Positions 1 through 6,424 are shown, counted from the first letter of the stretch. The stretch is 8,549 nt of DNA from an uncultured Clostridium sp. (GCA_945937855.1 CAMEUC010000045.1:1-8549), one strand, 5' to 3'. Notes: generated by a model not told the origin, from the sequence alone. Numbers and translations are program-made.

Positions 1-87
1 CCTTGGAGAGTTTGATCTTTTAAAAAAATCATACAAAAGGTAGGCTGAGAAGTAATAACATAAATTACAATTTATTATACTATTTTC

Positions 88-116
88 TTGACTTTAATCC
101 AAAATATTTGTATATT
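88..116 (+). promoter_or_regulatory. Putative sigma-A-type promoter of trmFO
   Basis: TTGACT at 88-93 matches the -35 consensus at five of six positions. TATATT at 111-116 matches the -10 consensus at five of six, with a 17-nt spacer. The expected transcription start near 123 falls on the ribosome binding site of trmFO (AAAGGAG, 122-128), so the leader would be only about 12 nt. That is unusually short, and a further upstream promoter may also serve the gene. Confidence 0.5.
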
Positions 117-134
117 AAAACAAAGGAGAAAATC

Positions 135-1502
135 ATGAAAGATTATATAACAATAATAGGTGGAGGATTAGCAGGATGTGAAGCTGCTTACCAAATTGCA
201 AAAAGAGGAATAAAAGTAAAATTATACGAAATGAAGCCACAAAAATTTTCACCAGCACATTCAAATGAAAACCTAGCAGAAATAGTATGCAGTAATTCAT
301 TTAAATCAAATTTACTTACAAATGCATGTGGACTATTAAAAGAAGAATTAAGAATGCTAGATTCACTTCTTATAAAATGTGCAGATGAAACTGCAGTTCC
401 AGCAGGACAAGCCTTGGCAGTAGATAGAGAAGAGTTTTCAAAAAAAGTGACAAACGAAATAAAAAATAATCCTCTTATAGAAATTTACAACGAAGAGGTA
501 ACAAATATAGAAGAAATATCAAAAGAAGGAATAGTAATTGTTGCAACTGGACCATTAACTTCAGAAAAATTATCTGAAAATATATTAAAAATAACAGGAG
601 AAGATAAATTATATTTCTATGATGCAGCAGCACCAATAATAAGTAAAGAAAGTATAGATTTTTCTATAGCCTTTTATGGAGATAGATACTCACAGGAAAA
701 GAAAAAAGAAGAAACAATAGAAGAATGGAGAAAAAGACTAGAAAATGAAGAACAAAGCTATATAAATCTTCCTATGAATAAAGAAGAATATGAGGCATTT
801 TACAATGAATTAATAAATGCAGAAGTAGTGACACTTCATGAATTTGAAAAAAGAGAAATATTTGAAGGATGTATGCCAGTAGAAGTAATGGCAAAAAGAG
901 GAATAGATACTTTAAGATATGGCCCATTAAAACCAGTAGGATTTGATGATCCAAGAACTGCGAGAAGACCATATGCATTAGTCCAATTAAGGCAAGACAA
1001 TGAAAGTGCAACAATGTACAATATGGTAGGTTTCCAAACAAACCTAAAATTTGGAGAACAAAAAAGAGTATTTTCGATGATATCGGGACTTCAAAATGCA
1101 GAATTTATAAAATATGGAGTAATGCATAGAAACACATATATAAATTCACCAGAATTATTAGATGAAACCTATAATCTAAAGCAAAATCCAAATATATACT
1201 TTGCAGGGCAAATAACAGGAGTAGAAGGATATGTAGAATCAATAGCCTCTGGAATGGTAGCAGGACTAAATGCAGCTTTGGAAGTGAGAAGTGAGAGGTG
1301 TGAAGTGGGAGAAAAGAAAAAAATAATGTTTTCTAAAGAGACAGTAATAGGGGCGCTTGCTAAATATATATCAACACCTAACAAAAACTTCCAACCAATG
1401 AATGCGAACTTCGGAATACTACCAGAGCTAGAAGAAAAAATAAAAGACAAAAAACTAAGATATGAAAAAATGGCTAAAAGAAGCCTTGAAAACATTAGCT
1501 GA
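135..1502 (+). CDS. trmFO: Methylenetetrahydrofolate-tRNA-(uracil-5-)-methyltransferase TrmFO
   Basis: This FAD-dependent enzyme makes ribothymidine (m5U) at position 54 of tRNA in the cytoplasm, using methylenetetrahydrofolate. The start at 135 is preferred over an in-frame ATG at 108 because AAAGGAG lies at 122-128 and the protein then opens directly with the FAD-binding IIGGGLAGCEAA motif (residues 7-18). Family hallmarks are Cys52 in VCSNSFKS and Cys246 in EGCMPVE (the two catalytic cysteines of the family), the GPLKPVGFDDPR region, AGQITGVEGYVESIASG and NFQPMNANFG. At 455 residues it is about 20 longer than usual. One extra charged segment lies at about residues 186-207, and another (EVRSERCEVG) is encoded by a heptamer repeat array at 1281-1308. 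The last 35 codons are repeated at 2491, so this tail may have been exchanged when the neighbouring antirepressor element arrived. A terminator follows. Confidence 0.95.
   Translation: MKDYITIIGGGLAGCEAAYQIAKRGIKVKLYEMKPQKFSPAHSNENLAEIVCSNSFKSNLLTNACGLLKEELRMLDSLLIKCADETAVPAGQALAVDREEFSKKVTNEIKNNPLIEIYNEEVTNIEEISKEGIVIVATGPLTSEKLSENILKITGEDKLYFYDAAAPIISKESIDFSIAFYGDRYSQEKKKEETIEEWRKRLENEEQSYINLPMNKEEYEAFYNELINAEVVTLHEFEKREIFEGCMPVEVMAKRGIDTLRYGPLKPVGFDDPRTARRPYALVQLRQDNESATMYNMVGFQTNLKFGEQKRVFSMISGLQNAEFIKYGVMHRNTYINSPELLDETYNLKQNPNIYFAGQITGVEGYVESIASGMVAGLNAALEVRSERCEVGEKKKIMFSKETVIGALAKYISTPNKNFQPMNANFGILPELEEKIKDKKLRYEKMAKRSLENIS
1281..1308 (+). repeat. Degenerate heptamer array (four units) inside trmFO
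   Basis: Four consecutive 7-nt units are visible: GAAGTGA, GAAGTGA, GAGGTGT, GAAGTGG. They are translated as EVRSERCEVG, at a place where other TrmFO proteins have only a short variable linker before the MFSKETVIGAL segment. The array has the same unit order and the same reading phase as a second array at 7833-7860, so the two look like members of one dispersed short-repeat family. Confidence 0.7.
1398..1484 (+). repeat. Left direct repeat: trmFO 3' end, first copy
   Basis: These 87 nt, encoding the TrmFO tail from MNANFGILPELEE onward, recur at 2491-2577. I count 82 of 87 identical positions. A perfectly identical core of 47 nt covers 1428-1474 and 2521-2567. The first three differences (gcg/gca, ata/atc, gag/gaa) are silent. 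The repeats flank the antirepressor gene and could be the attachment-site repeats of an integrated element. Confidence 0.85.
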
Positions 1503-1529
1503 AATCTTGATAATTGGTCAATGCTGGAA

Positions 1530-1548
1530 ATTGTCGAAATTCGTCAAT
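1530..1548. promoter_or_regulatory. Head-to-head Spo0A-box-like palindrome
   Basis: The 19-nt sequence ATTGTCGAAATTCGTCAAT contains TTGTCGAA on the + strand (the classical 0A box) and TTGACGAA on the - strand (fits TGNCGAA), separated by one base. It lies between the trmFO stop and the downstream terminator, about 90-105 nt ahead of the antirepressor gene. Proven Spo0A targets more often carry tandem direct boxes, so binding is only a possibility. Confidence 0.35.
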
Positions 1549-1586
1549 CGATTTATGTTGCAATTTCAAGAAAAATATGTTTAAAT

Positions 1587-1620
1587 AAAAATAGGGCAGA
1601 TAAAAATCTGTCCTATTTTT
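1587..1620 (+). terminator. Rho-independent terminator behind trmFO
   Basis: Arms 1587-1601 (AAAAATAGGGCAGAT) and 1606-1620 (ATCTGTCCTATTTTT) pair over 15 bp with one G-U wobble around an AAAA loop, and the second arm ends in a run of T. It separates trmFO from the antirepressor gene, so the latter needs its own promoter. The A-rich first arm means it could also act on transcripts from the other strand. Confidence 0.85.
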
Positions 1621-1636
1621 ATTATAATGAAAAGGA

Positions 1637-2494
1637 ATGATAATTATAGAGCTAAAAGAAATTGAGCAGGGTATTATACCTATTTATGAAAATGAAACAA
1701 AAGACAGAGTAATAAATGCAAGGGAATTACATAAAGAATTAAAAAATAAAAGAAAATTTGCAGATTGGATAAAACAGAGAATAGAACATTATAAATTCCT
1801 AGAAAATCAAGATTTTTTCACAATTCACAAATTTGTGAAACGTGGGGAAAGTAATTTGGGAAATAAATTAATTGAGTATTATTTGACAGTTGATATGGCA
1901 AAAGAATTATGTATGGTAGAAAATAATGAAACAGGCAGAAAAATTAGAAAATATTTTATAGAAGTAGAGAAAAGATATAGAAATATAGTTAGTAATCCAA
2001 CTAACATATTTGATTTTATGAGATTAGCATTAGACCAGATTGAGAAAAATGAGAACAAAATTCATAAAATAGAAGAGATTGCCTTGAATAATAAAACAGA
2101 GATAGAAAATTTAAAATCAATGGTTGATGTAAAAATTAAAAATAACTATTGCTTAGCTTCAGATATTGCAGAACAATTACAACTATACTCAGAAAATAAA
2201 ATACCACATGCTAATTTAATAGGTGCAATAGCTAGACAAATGGGATATAAAATATCGTATAAACATTTTTATGAAGATGAATACATATCAATAATTAAGG
2301 ATTTAAGCAAAAATGAATACTGGCAAGTATACTTTAAACCATTGGCAGTAGAAGAAATAATGGAGTGGTTTAATAAAAATAAAGAAAATATTTACTATGA
2401 AATACAATATGTAAGAAACACCAAAACTGGGAAAAAAGGAGAAATAAGAGAAAAAGGTTATAAAATAGAAAATATATGTTATAAAATAAAATGA
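1637..2494 (+). CDS. AntA/AntB-type phage antirepressor protein
   Basis: The protein has 285 residues. Residues of about 15-110 look like the AntA antirepressor domain: IPIYENETKDRVINARELHKEL, then FADWIKQRIEHYKF, then a tail with TVDMAKELCMVENNETGRKIRKYF. Phage antirepressors of this family counteract lysogeny repressors. A helical linker (about 130-165) leads to a C-terminal domain (about 170-285) that I do not recognise. No phage repressor, integrase or structural gene lies nearby, so it is a solitary copy. The ATG at 1637 is only one base behind AAAGG (1631-1635), too close for normal ribosome binding. TATAAT at 1623-1628 would start transcription at about 1635, so the mRNA could be leaderless. 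No convincing -35 is seen. The stop overlaps, as ATGA, the ATG of the duplicated trmFO tail. Confidence 0.85.
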   Translation: MIIIELKEIEQGIIPIYENETKDRVINARELHKELKNKRKFADWIKQRIEHYKFLENQDFFTIHKFVKRGESNLGNKLIEYYLTVDMAKELCMVENNETGRKIRKYFIEVEKRYRNIVSNPTNIFDFMRLALDQIEKNENKIHKIEEIALNNKTEIENLKSMVDVKIKNNYCLASDIAEQLQLYSENKIPHANLIGAIARQMGYKISYKHFYEDEYISIIKDLSKNEYWQVYFKPLAVEEIMEWFNKNKENIYYEIQYVRNTKTGKKGEIREKGYKIENICYKIK

Positions 2495-2613
2495 ATGCAA
2501 ACTTCGGAATCCTACCAGAACTAGAAGAAAAAATAAAAGACAAAAAACTAAGATATGAAAAAATGGCAGAAAGAAGCATAAAAAATATTACAAAAATATT
2601 ACAACAATATTAA
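2491..2613 (+). pseudogene. Displaced second copy of the trmFO 3' end
   Basis: An open frame of 40 codons begins MNANFGILPELEE and continues through KMAERSIKNI to KILQQY. It reproduces the last 29 residues of TrmFO with one substitution (Lys to Glu) and then diverges. It lacks the FAD and catalytic parts and cannot be an enzyme. Its ATG overlaps the antirepressor stop, so a short peptide could be made by translational coupling. The simplest reading is that this is the original end of trmFO, cut off when the cassette and its own trmFO tail came in. The direction of exchange is inferred. Confidence 0.8.
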
Positions 2614-2630
2614 ATTTTTATGAATTCTAG

Positions 2631-2665
2631 TGACAATTTACATAAAACTGTTGCAAAAATTGTCA
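2631..2665. promoter_or_regulatory. Inverted repeat, candidate operator of the coiled-coil gene
   Basis: TGACAATTT (2631-2639) and AAATTGTCA (2657-2665) are perfect 9-nt inverted repeats separated by 17 nt. The right arm starts just behind the putative -35 hexamer (2651-2656) and lies inside the promoter spacer. A dimeric repressor bound here would block RNA polymerase. Alternatively this is a chance palindrome in AT-rich DNA. Confidence 0.45.
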
Positions 2666-2679
2666 GAAAGTGGTAAAAT
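2651..2679 (+). promoter_or_regulatory. Extended -10 promoter of the coiled-coil gene
   Basis: TTGCAA (2651-2656) and TAAAAT (2674-2679) are separated by 17 nt, and TG at 2671-2672 gives an extended -10 element (TGgTAAAAT). The expected start near 2686 leaves a leader of about 34 nt that carries a strong AGGAGGT ribosome binding site (2708-2714). Confidence 0.6.
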
Positions 2680-2719
2680 ATTAAATAGGTATGGTGTGTC
2701 CATAAAGAGGAGGTATATT

Positions 2720-4051
2720 ATGGAATATAAAAAATCGAGATGGGAAAATGAATATGATAATTATAAAGCAAATAAAGATGAGTTAAAAACTAAAATGGCT
2801 GCTATTAGGAGAGAACAAGCTCAATTAAAAGAAGGGCCAGATTATGCGGCTAAAAAAGCTGAATTACAAGAGTTAAAGAAAACAGCAACTATATATGCAA
2901 AAATAGAAAAAAATAGCAGCAAAATTGAAAATATATTGAGCTTTAAGAAAGAATTAGTTGGAAAGACTGCTGATTTACTGACACAAAAAAACGAAATTGA
3001 AAAATTAGATACAAGTAAGACAAAATTAGAAAGTGCAATTAAAAAACTTGATGATGATAGACAAAAAAGTGTTGATAGAATAAAGAAGATTGAAGAAGAA
3101 TTAAAAAATCCACAACTTAAGGAAGAAGATAAACAAAAACTTCAAAGAGAAAAACAAGAAAAGTTAAAAAACATACAAGAAAATGATGTCAAGTTCCAAG
3201 AGGTTGCAAATACTAGAGATGCTGTAGTATCAAAAATAGAACAATATGATAAAGATAAAATTAATAAAGAGATTCTAAAAAATGAACAACTATTAGGAAA
3301 ATGTGATTTAATTGGTGCAAATTTAGTAAAAGGTAGAAGTATGGAAGAAATAAGTACTTCATTACAAAACTTTAAATTTACACCTAATAAAGATTTCGCG
3401 AAAAAGATTCAAGCAATGCGAGACATGTATGGTAAAGATAAAGAGCAACCAATGAAAGAAAATAAAGAAGAAAGTAAAGATAAAGGAAATGCTGCTGACA
3501 AAAATAAAGACAGTGAAGCTGATTTGACAGAAGAGATTGAACAAGGAGTACAAAGAGCAATAGAACAAGAAGATAGAAAAGATGCAGAAGGAAAAGAAGA
3601 AAATAAGCCTGCTAAAGTAAGTGAATTTGACCAAAGACATCCAAGATTGGCAAAAGTAAAAAATTTCATTAAGAATGCATGGACTACTATAAAAGATAAA
3701 ATAACTAAAGAAAGTAAAGAGTTAGAGCCAGAAATAAAAGAAAGTGAAACAACGAAAGCGGAAAAACAGGAACAAGAAACAAAAGAGCCGAAAATAAAAA
3801 ATTCTGACTTTGAATATGCAATGAAGCACTTAGACGGACAAGACCAAGATGAAGTTTTAAAAACAATAGCAGAAAAAGGTACAGCTGGATTTAGAGAAAG
3901 TATAAAGGTAGAAAAACAGCAAAAATATAAAGAAATGAAAGATGCCGCAGCAATAGATTATGCTATGAGATATGGTAGAACAAAAGAAGGAAAAGCAACA
4001 AGACACTTAGAACAAGATGGTATAAATCAAGATGATGATGGAAGTAGATAA
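2720..4051 (+). CDS. Charged coiled-coil protein of unknown function
   Basis: I do not recognise this 443-residue protein. The start at 2720 is chosen because AGGAGGT lies 5 nt upstream; an in-frame ATG at 2630 lies before the promoter. Residues of about 10-190 are Lys/Glu/Leu-rich with heptad-like spacing and should form a long coiled coil. A short segment follows (about 220-240), then an acidic, low-complexity linker (about 240-300). Next come a basic helix around RHPRLAKVKNFIKNAW (about 302-331), another Glu/Lys-rich linker and a C-terminal region (about 360-443) with NSDFEYAMKHLDG and AAAIDYAMRYGR. No signal peptide, membrane segment or catalytic motif is seen, so it should be cytoplasmic. 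It is a single-gene unit with its own promoter, inverted repeat and terminator, set between trmFO and the ylxM operon, and may be accessory DNA. A structural or scaffolding role is only a guess. Confidence 0.85.
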   Translation: MEYKKSRWENEYDNYKANKDELKTKMAAIRREQAQLKEGPDYAAKKAELQELKKTATIYAKIEKNSSKIENILSFKKELVGKTADLLTQKNEIEKLDTSKTKLESAIKKLDDDRQKSVDRIKKIEEELKNPQLKEEDKQKLQREKQEKLKNIQENDVKFQEVANTRDAVVSKIEQYDKDKINKEILKNEQLLGKCDLIGANLVKGRSMEEISTSLQNFKFTPNKDFAKKIQAMRDMYGKDKEQPMKENKEESKDKGNAADKNKDSEADLTEEIEQGVQRAIEQEDRKDAEGKEENKPAKVSEFDQRHPRLAKVKNFIKNAWTTIKDKITKESKELEPEIKESETTKAEKQEQETKEPKIKNSDFEYAMKHLDGQDQDEVLKTIAEKGTAGFRESIKVEKQQKYKEMKDAAAIDYAMRYGRTKEGKATRHLEQDGINQDDDGSR

Positions 4052-4061
4052 GCAAGATGAT

Positions 4062-4087
4062 AAAAAACCCATGAAAATGGGTTTTTT
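4062..4087 (+). terminator. Rho-independent terminator of the coiled-coil gene
   Basis: AAAAAACCCAT (4062-4072), a GAAA tetraloop and ATGGGTTTTTT (4077-4087) form a perfect 11-bp stem ending in six T. It lies 10 nt behind the stop codon and insulates the downstream operon. Confidence 0.9.
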
Positions 4088-4100
4088 CATTGCTTACCCC

Positions 4101-4129
4101 TTGACAAACACGAAAAAATAGTGTAAAGT
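4101..4129 (+). promoter_or_regulatory. Sigma-A-type promoter of the ylxM-ffh operon
   Basis: A perfect TTGACA (4101-4106) is followed after 17 nt by TAAAGT (4124-4129, four of six matches). It lies between the upstream terminator and ylxM and would give a leader of about 43 nt. It is the only convincing promoter seen ahead of the ribosomal genes. Confidence 0.7.
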
Positions 4130-4178
4130 ATATTAGCATTACATTTTTTATGTAGTTTTTAGGGCAAAGGATAGTAGT

Positions 4179-4526
4179 ATGGATAAAAAAGTAGAGCTAA
4201 GTATGTTAATCGAAATTTATGGAAAACTTTTAACTGAAAAACAGTTAGAGATTTTAGACAACTACTATAATATGGATTTATCTCTTTCAGAAATTGCTGA
4301 AAATAATGAGATAACAAGGCAAGCAGTTAGAGATATAATAAAGAAAGGAGAGAAAAAACTTTTCGAGTTTGAAGAAAAGCTACAAATTATGAAAAAGATG
4401 CTTAAACAAGAAAAGCAAATTTCTAACATTTTATCAGAACTTACACAAATAGAAGCAAAATTTACAGACGAACAAATAGCTGAGATTCTTGAACATATAA
4501 GAAAAGAATTAAACTGTTTGGTGTAG
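4179..4526 (+). CDS. ylxM: YlxM-family (UPF0122) helix-turn-helix protein
   Basis: This 115-residue protein matches the YlxM family in length, sequence and position immediately before ffh. Residues of about 18-60 (LLTEKQLEILDNYYNMDLS, then LSEIAENNEITRQAVRDIIKKG) form a sigma-factor region-4-like helix-turn-helix. The C-terminal part is a helical, charged tail. YlxM has been linked to the signal recognition particle pathway in Gram-positive bacteria, but its exact role is less settled than that of Ffh. The ribosome binding site is a modest AAAGG (4166-4170), 8 nt before the ATG. A 61-nt gap with no terminator separates it from ffh. Confidence 0.9.
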   Translation: MDKKVELSMLIEIYGKLLTEKQLEILDNYYNMDLSLSEIAENNEITRQAVRDIIKKGEKKLFEFEEKLQIMKKMLKQEKQISNILSELTQIEAKFTDEQIAEILEHIRKELNCLV

Positions 4527-4587
4527 GTTTAATATTCATACAAAAATAAACATTTTACTGAAAAATTATTAATAGGAGGAAAGATTT

Positions 4588-5941
4588 ATGGCATTTGAAG
4601 GATTATCTTCTAGATTACAAGGTATAACTAGAAAACTTAGTGGTAAAGCAAGAATTACTGAAAGTGACTTAAAAGAAGTTCTAAGAGAAGTAAAACTAGC
4701 ATTACTAGAAGCAGATGTTAACTATAAAATAGTAAAAGACTTTATAGCAGATGTTAATGAAAAAGCTTTAGGTCAAGATGTTTTAAAATCTTTAACTCCA
4801 GGACAACAAGTTGTAAAAATAGTAAAAGATGAAATGGAAGAATTGCTAGGGGGAGTAACTTCAAAAATTAATTTTACTCCAAACCCACCAACAATAATAA
4901 TGTTAGTTCGGACTTCAAGGTTCAGGAAAAACAACAACAGCTGGAAAATTAGCAAACCTTTTAAGAAAACAGGGCAAAAAGCCATTACTTGTTGCATGTG
5001 ATGTATATAGGCCGGCCGCAATAAAACAACTACAGGTAGTTGGAGCCCAACTTAATATTCCAGTATTTGCAAATGAAAATTCAAAAGATGTTGTTCGAAT
5101 TAGCAAACAAGCAATAAATGAAGCAATGTCAAAATTGAATGATATAATAATATTAGATACTGCAGGAAGACTTCACATAGATGAAGAACTAATGCAGGAA
5201 TTAAAAAATATAAAATCAAATGTAAGACCACATGAAATTTTACTTGTTGTAGACTCAATGACAGGTCAAGATGCAGTAAATGTAGCAAGCCATTTTAATG
5301 ATAACTTAGGAATAGATGGAGTAATACTTACAAAATTAGATGGTGATACCCGTGGTGGTGCAGCTCTTTCTGTAAAAAAAGTAACAGGAAAACCAATAAA
5401 ATTTGCGGCAACAGGTGAAAAACTAAGTGACATAGAAGAATTCCATCCAGACAGAATGACATCGAGAATTCTTGGAATGGGAGATATGTTATCTGTAATA
5501 GAAAAGGCAGAAGAAGCATTTGATGCAGAAGAAGCCTTAAAATTAGAAAAAAAATTAAAAAAACAAGAATTTGATTTGGATGACTATTTGACACAATTAA
5601 GACAAATGAAAAAAATGGGTTCATTCTCATCAATTATGAAGATGATACCAGGAATGAACAAATTTGGAGACATAAAAGTAGATGATAAAGAATTTGTAAA
5701 AATAGAAGCAATAATATGTTCCATGACAAAAGAAGAAAAGAAAAACACAAGACTATTAAATGCAAGTAGACGTCAAAGAATAGCAAAAGGAAGTGGAACA
5801 AAAGTACAAGACATAAATAAATTTATAAACTCATATGAAATGACACAAAAACTAATGAAAAAAATGCAAAACAATAAAGGCGGAATGAAAAACATGCTAA
5901 AAGGAATAGACGAAAAAACACTAAAAGGAATGAAATTTTAA
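4588..5941 (+). CDS. ffh: Signal recognition particle protein Ffh (needs a +1 shift at 4909)
   Basis: Ffh is the SRP GTPase that binds signal sequences on the ribosome together with SRP RNA and targets them to the membrane receptor FtsY. The start follows AGGAGG (4574-4579). The N domain covers about residues 1-100. The first frame breaks after Val107 and would stop at 4999-5001, giving 137 residues. If C4909 is skipped, the next frame reads GLQGSGKTTT (P-loop, from residue 108), DVYRPAA, ILDTAGRLH, TKLDGD and ATGEK, which together make a complete NG GTPase domain. The M domain follows, with the SRP RNA-binding signature RRQRIAKGSG and a Met-rich end. The joined product is 450 residues, the normal family length. 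Both halves are fully conserved and show no decay, as expected for an essential gene. The cause may be translational frameshifting or a sequence error. Confidence 0.93.
4906..4912 (+). other. Extra C / +1 frameshift site in ffh (GTT C GGA)
   Basis: The zero frame reads GTT CGG A. Dropping C4909 gives GTT GGA, which is Val followed by the first glycine of the P-loop, where Ffh proteins have no extra residue. There is no homopolymer here. Val-tRNA slipping from GUU to UUC would pair poorly, so P-site slippage as in prfB is unlikely. Out-of-frame reading of GGA by glycine tRNA past an unfilled CGG codon fits better. Confidence 0.75.
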
Positions 5942-6176
5942 CAAACCGACTCAAATTCTTTACTTGAGAAATTATAGCCAAACGCAGGAGTTTCATTTTT
6001 CTTTTTTAGGAGAATCTGAGTAGGGATTACTTAGAGGTGCCTAAAAAAGAAAAATCAAACTCCGACGAGATTTGGCGGATGTCATAAGTATCGATAAGAT
6101 TTTGCAGAGGCAGAAAGATTATTTAGTTATTAAATTTAAAAAATATAAAGACAAAAAAGAAAAAGAGGTGAAACAC
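5942..6176 (+). other. Ffh-rpsP intergenic region with hairpin and unexplained open frame
   Basis: This 235-nt gap is long for an otherwise tight operon. It holds a small hairpin (CTCAA at 5950-5954, TTGAG at 5964-5968), the large inverted repeat at 5987-6063, and a stretch open in the rpsP frame from 6045. The part at about 6072-6110 uses codons such as GCG, GTC, ATC, CAG and AGG that are scarce in neighbouring genes. The encoded peptide resembles nothing I know, and it has no ribosome binding site or convincing start. No terminator or promoter is evident. Confidence 0.5.
5987..6063 (+). repeat. Large 24-nt inverted repeat between ffh and rpsP
   Basis: Arms 5987-6010 (GGAGTTT...TTTTTTAGG) and 6040-6063 (CCTAAAAAA...AAACTCC) are complementary at 23 of 24 positions, with one C-C mismatch and a 29-nt loop. 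In RNA this would be a very stable stem. No T-run follows, so it is not a standard terminator. It could be a ribonuclease processing site, an mRNA-stability element, a regulatory leader of rpsP or a small non-autonomous (MITE-like) insertion. Confidence 0.75.
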
Positions 6177-6410
6177 ATGGTAAAAATAAGATTACAAAGA
6201 GTAGGAAAGAAAAAAGCTCCATTCTATCACATAGTAGTTGCAGATTCTAAATCACCAAGAGATGGAAAAATAATAGAGCAAATTGGAACATACGATCCAA
6301 TGTCTGATCCATCAGTATTAAATTTAGACAATGAAAAAGTAGAAAAATGGATAAAAAATGGTGCAAAACCAACAGAAACAGTAAAACGTTTAATAGAAAA
6401 AAATAATTAG
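6177..6410 (+). CDS. rpsP: 30S ribosomal protein S16
   Basis: S16 is a small-subunit protein needed for 30S assembly. The sequence opens MVKIRLQRVGKKKAPFYHIV and continues with VADSKSPRDGKIIEQIGTYDP, both diagnostic for bS16, and has a normal length of 77 residues. The start at 6177 is supported by GAGGTG at 6165-6170. An in-frame TTG at 6072 would add 35 residues not found in the family and is rejected. KhpA starts 14 nt downstream, so the two are probably cotranscribed and translated in close succession. Confidence 0.96.
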   Translation: MVKIRLQRVGKKKAPFYHIVVADSKSPRDGKIIEQIGTYDPMSDPSVLNLDNEKVEKWIKNGAKPTETVKRLIEKNN

Positions 6411-6424
6411 TGGAGGACATTTAA

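Larger units (their letters stand above)
1485..2490 (+). mobile_element. Putative antirepressor cassette inserted at the trmFO 3' end
   Basis: This is unique DNA lying between two direct repeats of the trmFO tail (1398-1484 and 2491-2577). It holds the end of the first trmFO copy, head-to-head Spo0A-like boxes, a terminator and one AntA-type gene. The spacing from repeat to repeat is 1093 nt. Elements that integrate into the 3' end of a gene and carry a replacement end leave exactly this arrangement. No integrase, transposase or terminal inverted repeat is visible, so it may be a small element mobilised in trans, the remnant of a deleted prophage, or the product of homologous recombination with a relative. 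That it is mobile is an inference. Confidence 0.5.

Noticed and set aside
2..43. Possible 3' end of an upstream gene, reading LGEFDLLKKSYKR then stop
   Set aside because: Only about 14 codons are present, other frames are equally short, and no family can be recognised. The gene often found before trmFO is topA, but nothing here proves it.
2630..2719. Upstream ATG start for the coiled-coil protein
   Set aside because: It lies ahead of the predicted promoter and has no ribosome binding site, whereas 2720 has AGGAGGT at the right distance.
3362..3669. Long open frames on the - strand within the coiled-coil gene, and similar ones inside trmFO, ffh, rimM and trmD
   Set aside because: They are antisense shadows of AT-rich, Lys/Glu-rich genes, giving Phe/Leu/Ser-rich peptides without start signals or family resemblance.
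4906..4912. Classical prfB-like +1 slippage (P-site tRNA re-pairing) at the ffh site
   Set aside because: GUU to UUC, and UCU to CUC in trmD, would re-pair poorly. There is no in-frame stop codon at the site and no upstream Shine-Dalgarno-like stimulator that I can see.
6072..6176. N-terminal extension of S16 from an in-frame TTG
   Set aside because: S16 proteins start at MVKIRLQR, and a good ribosome binding site stands right before that ATG.
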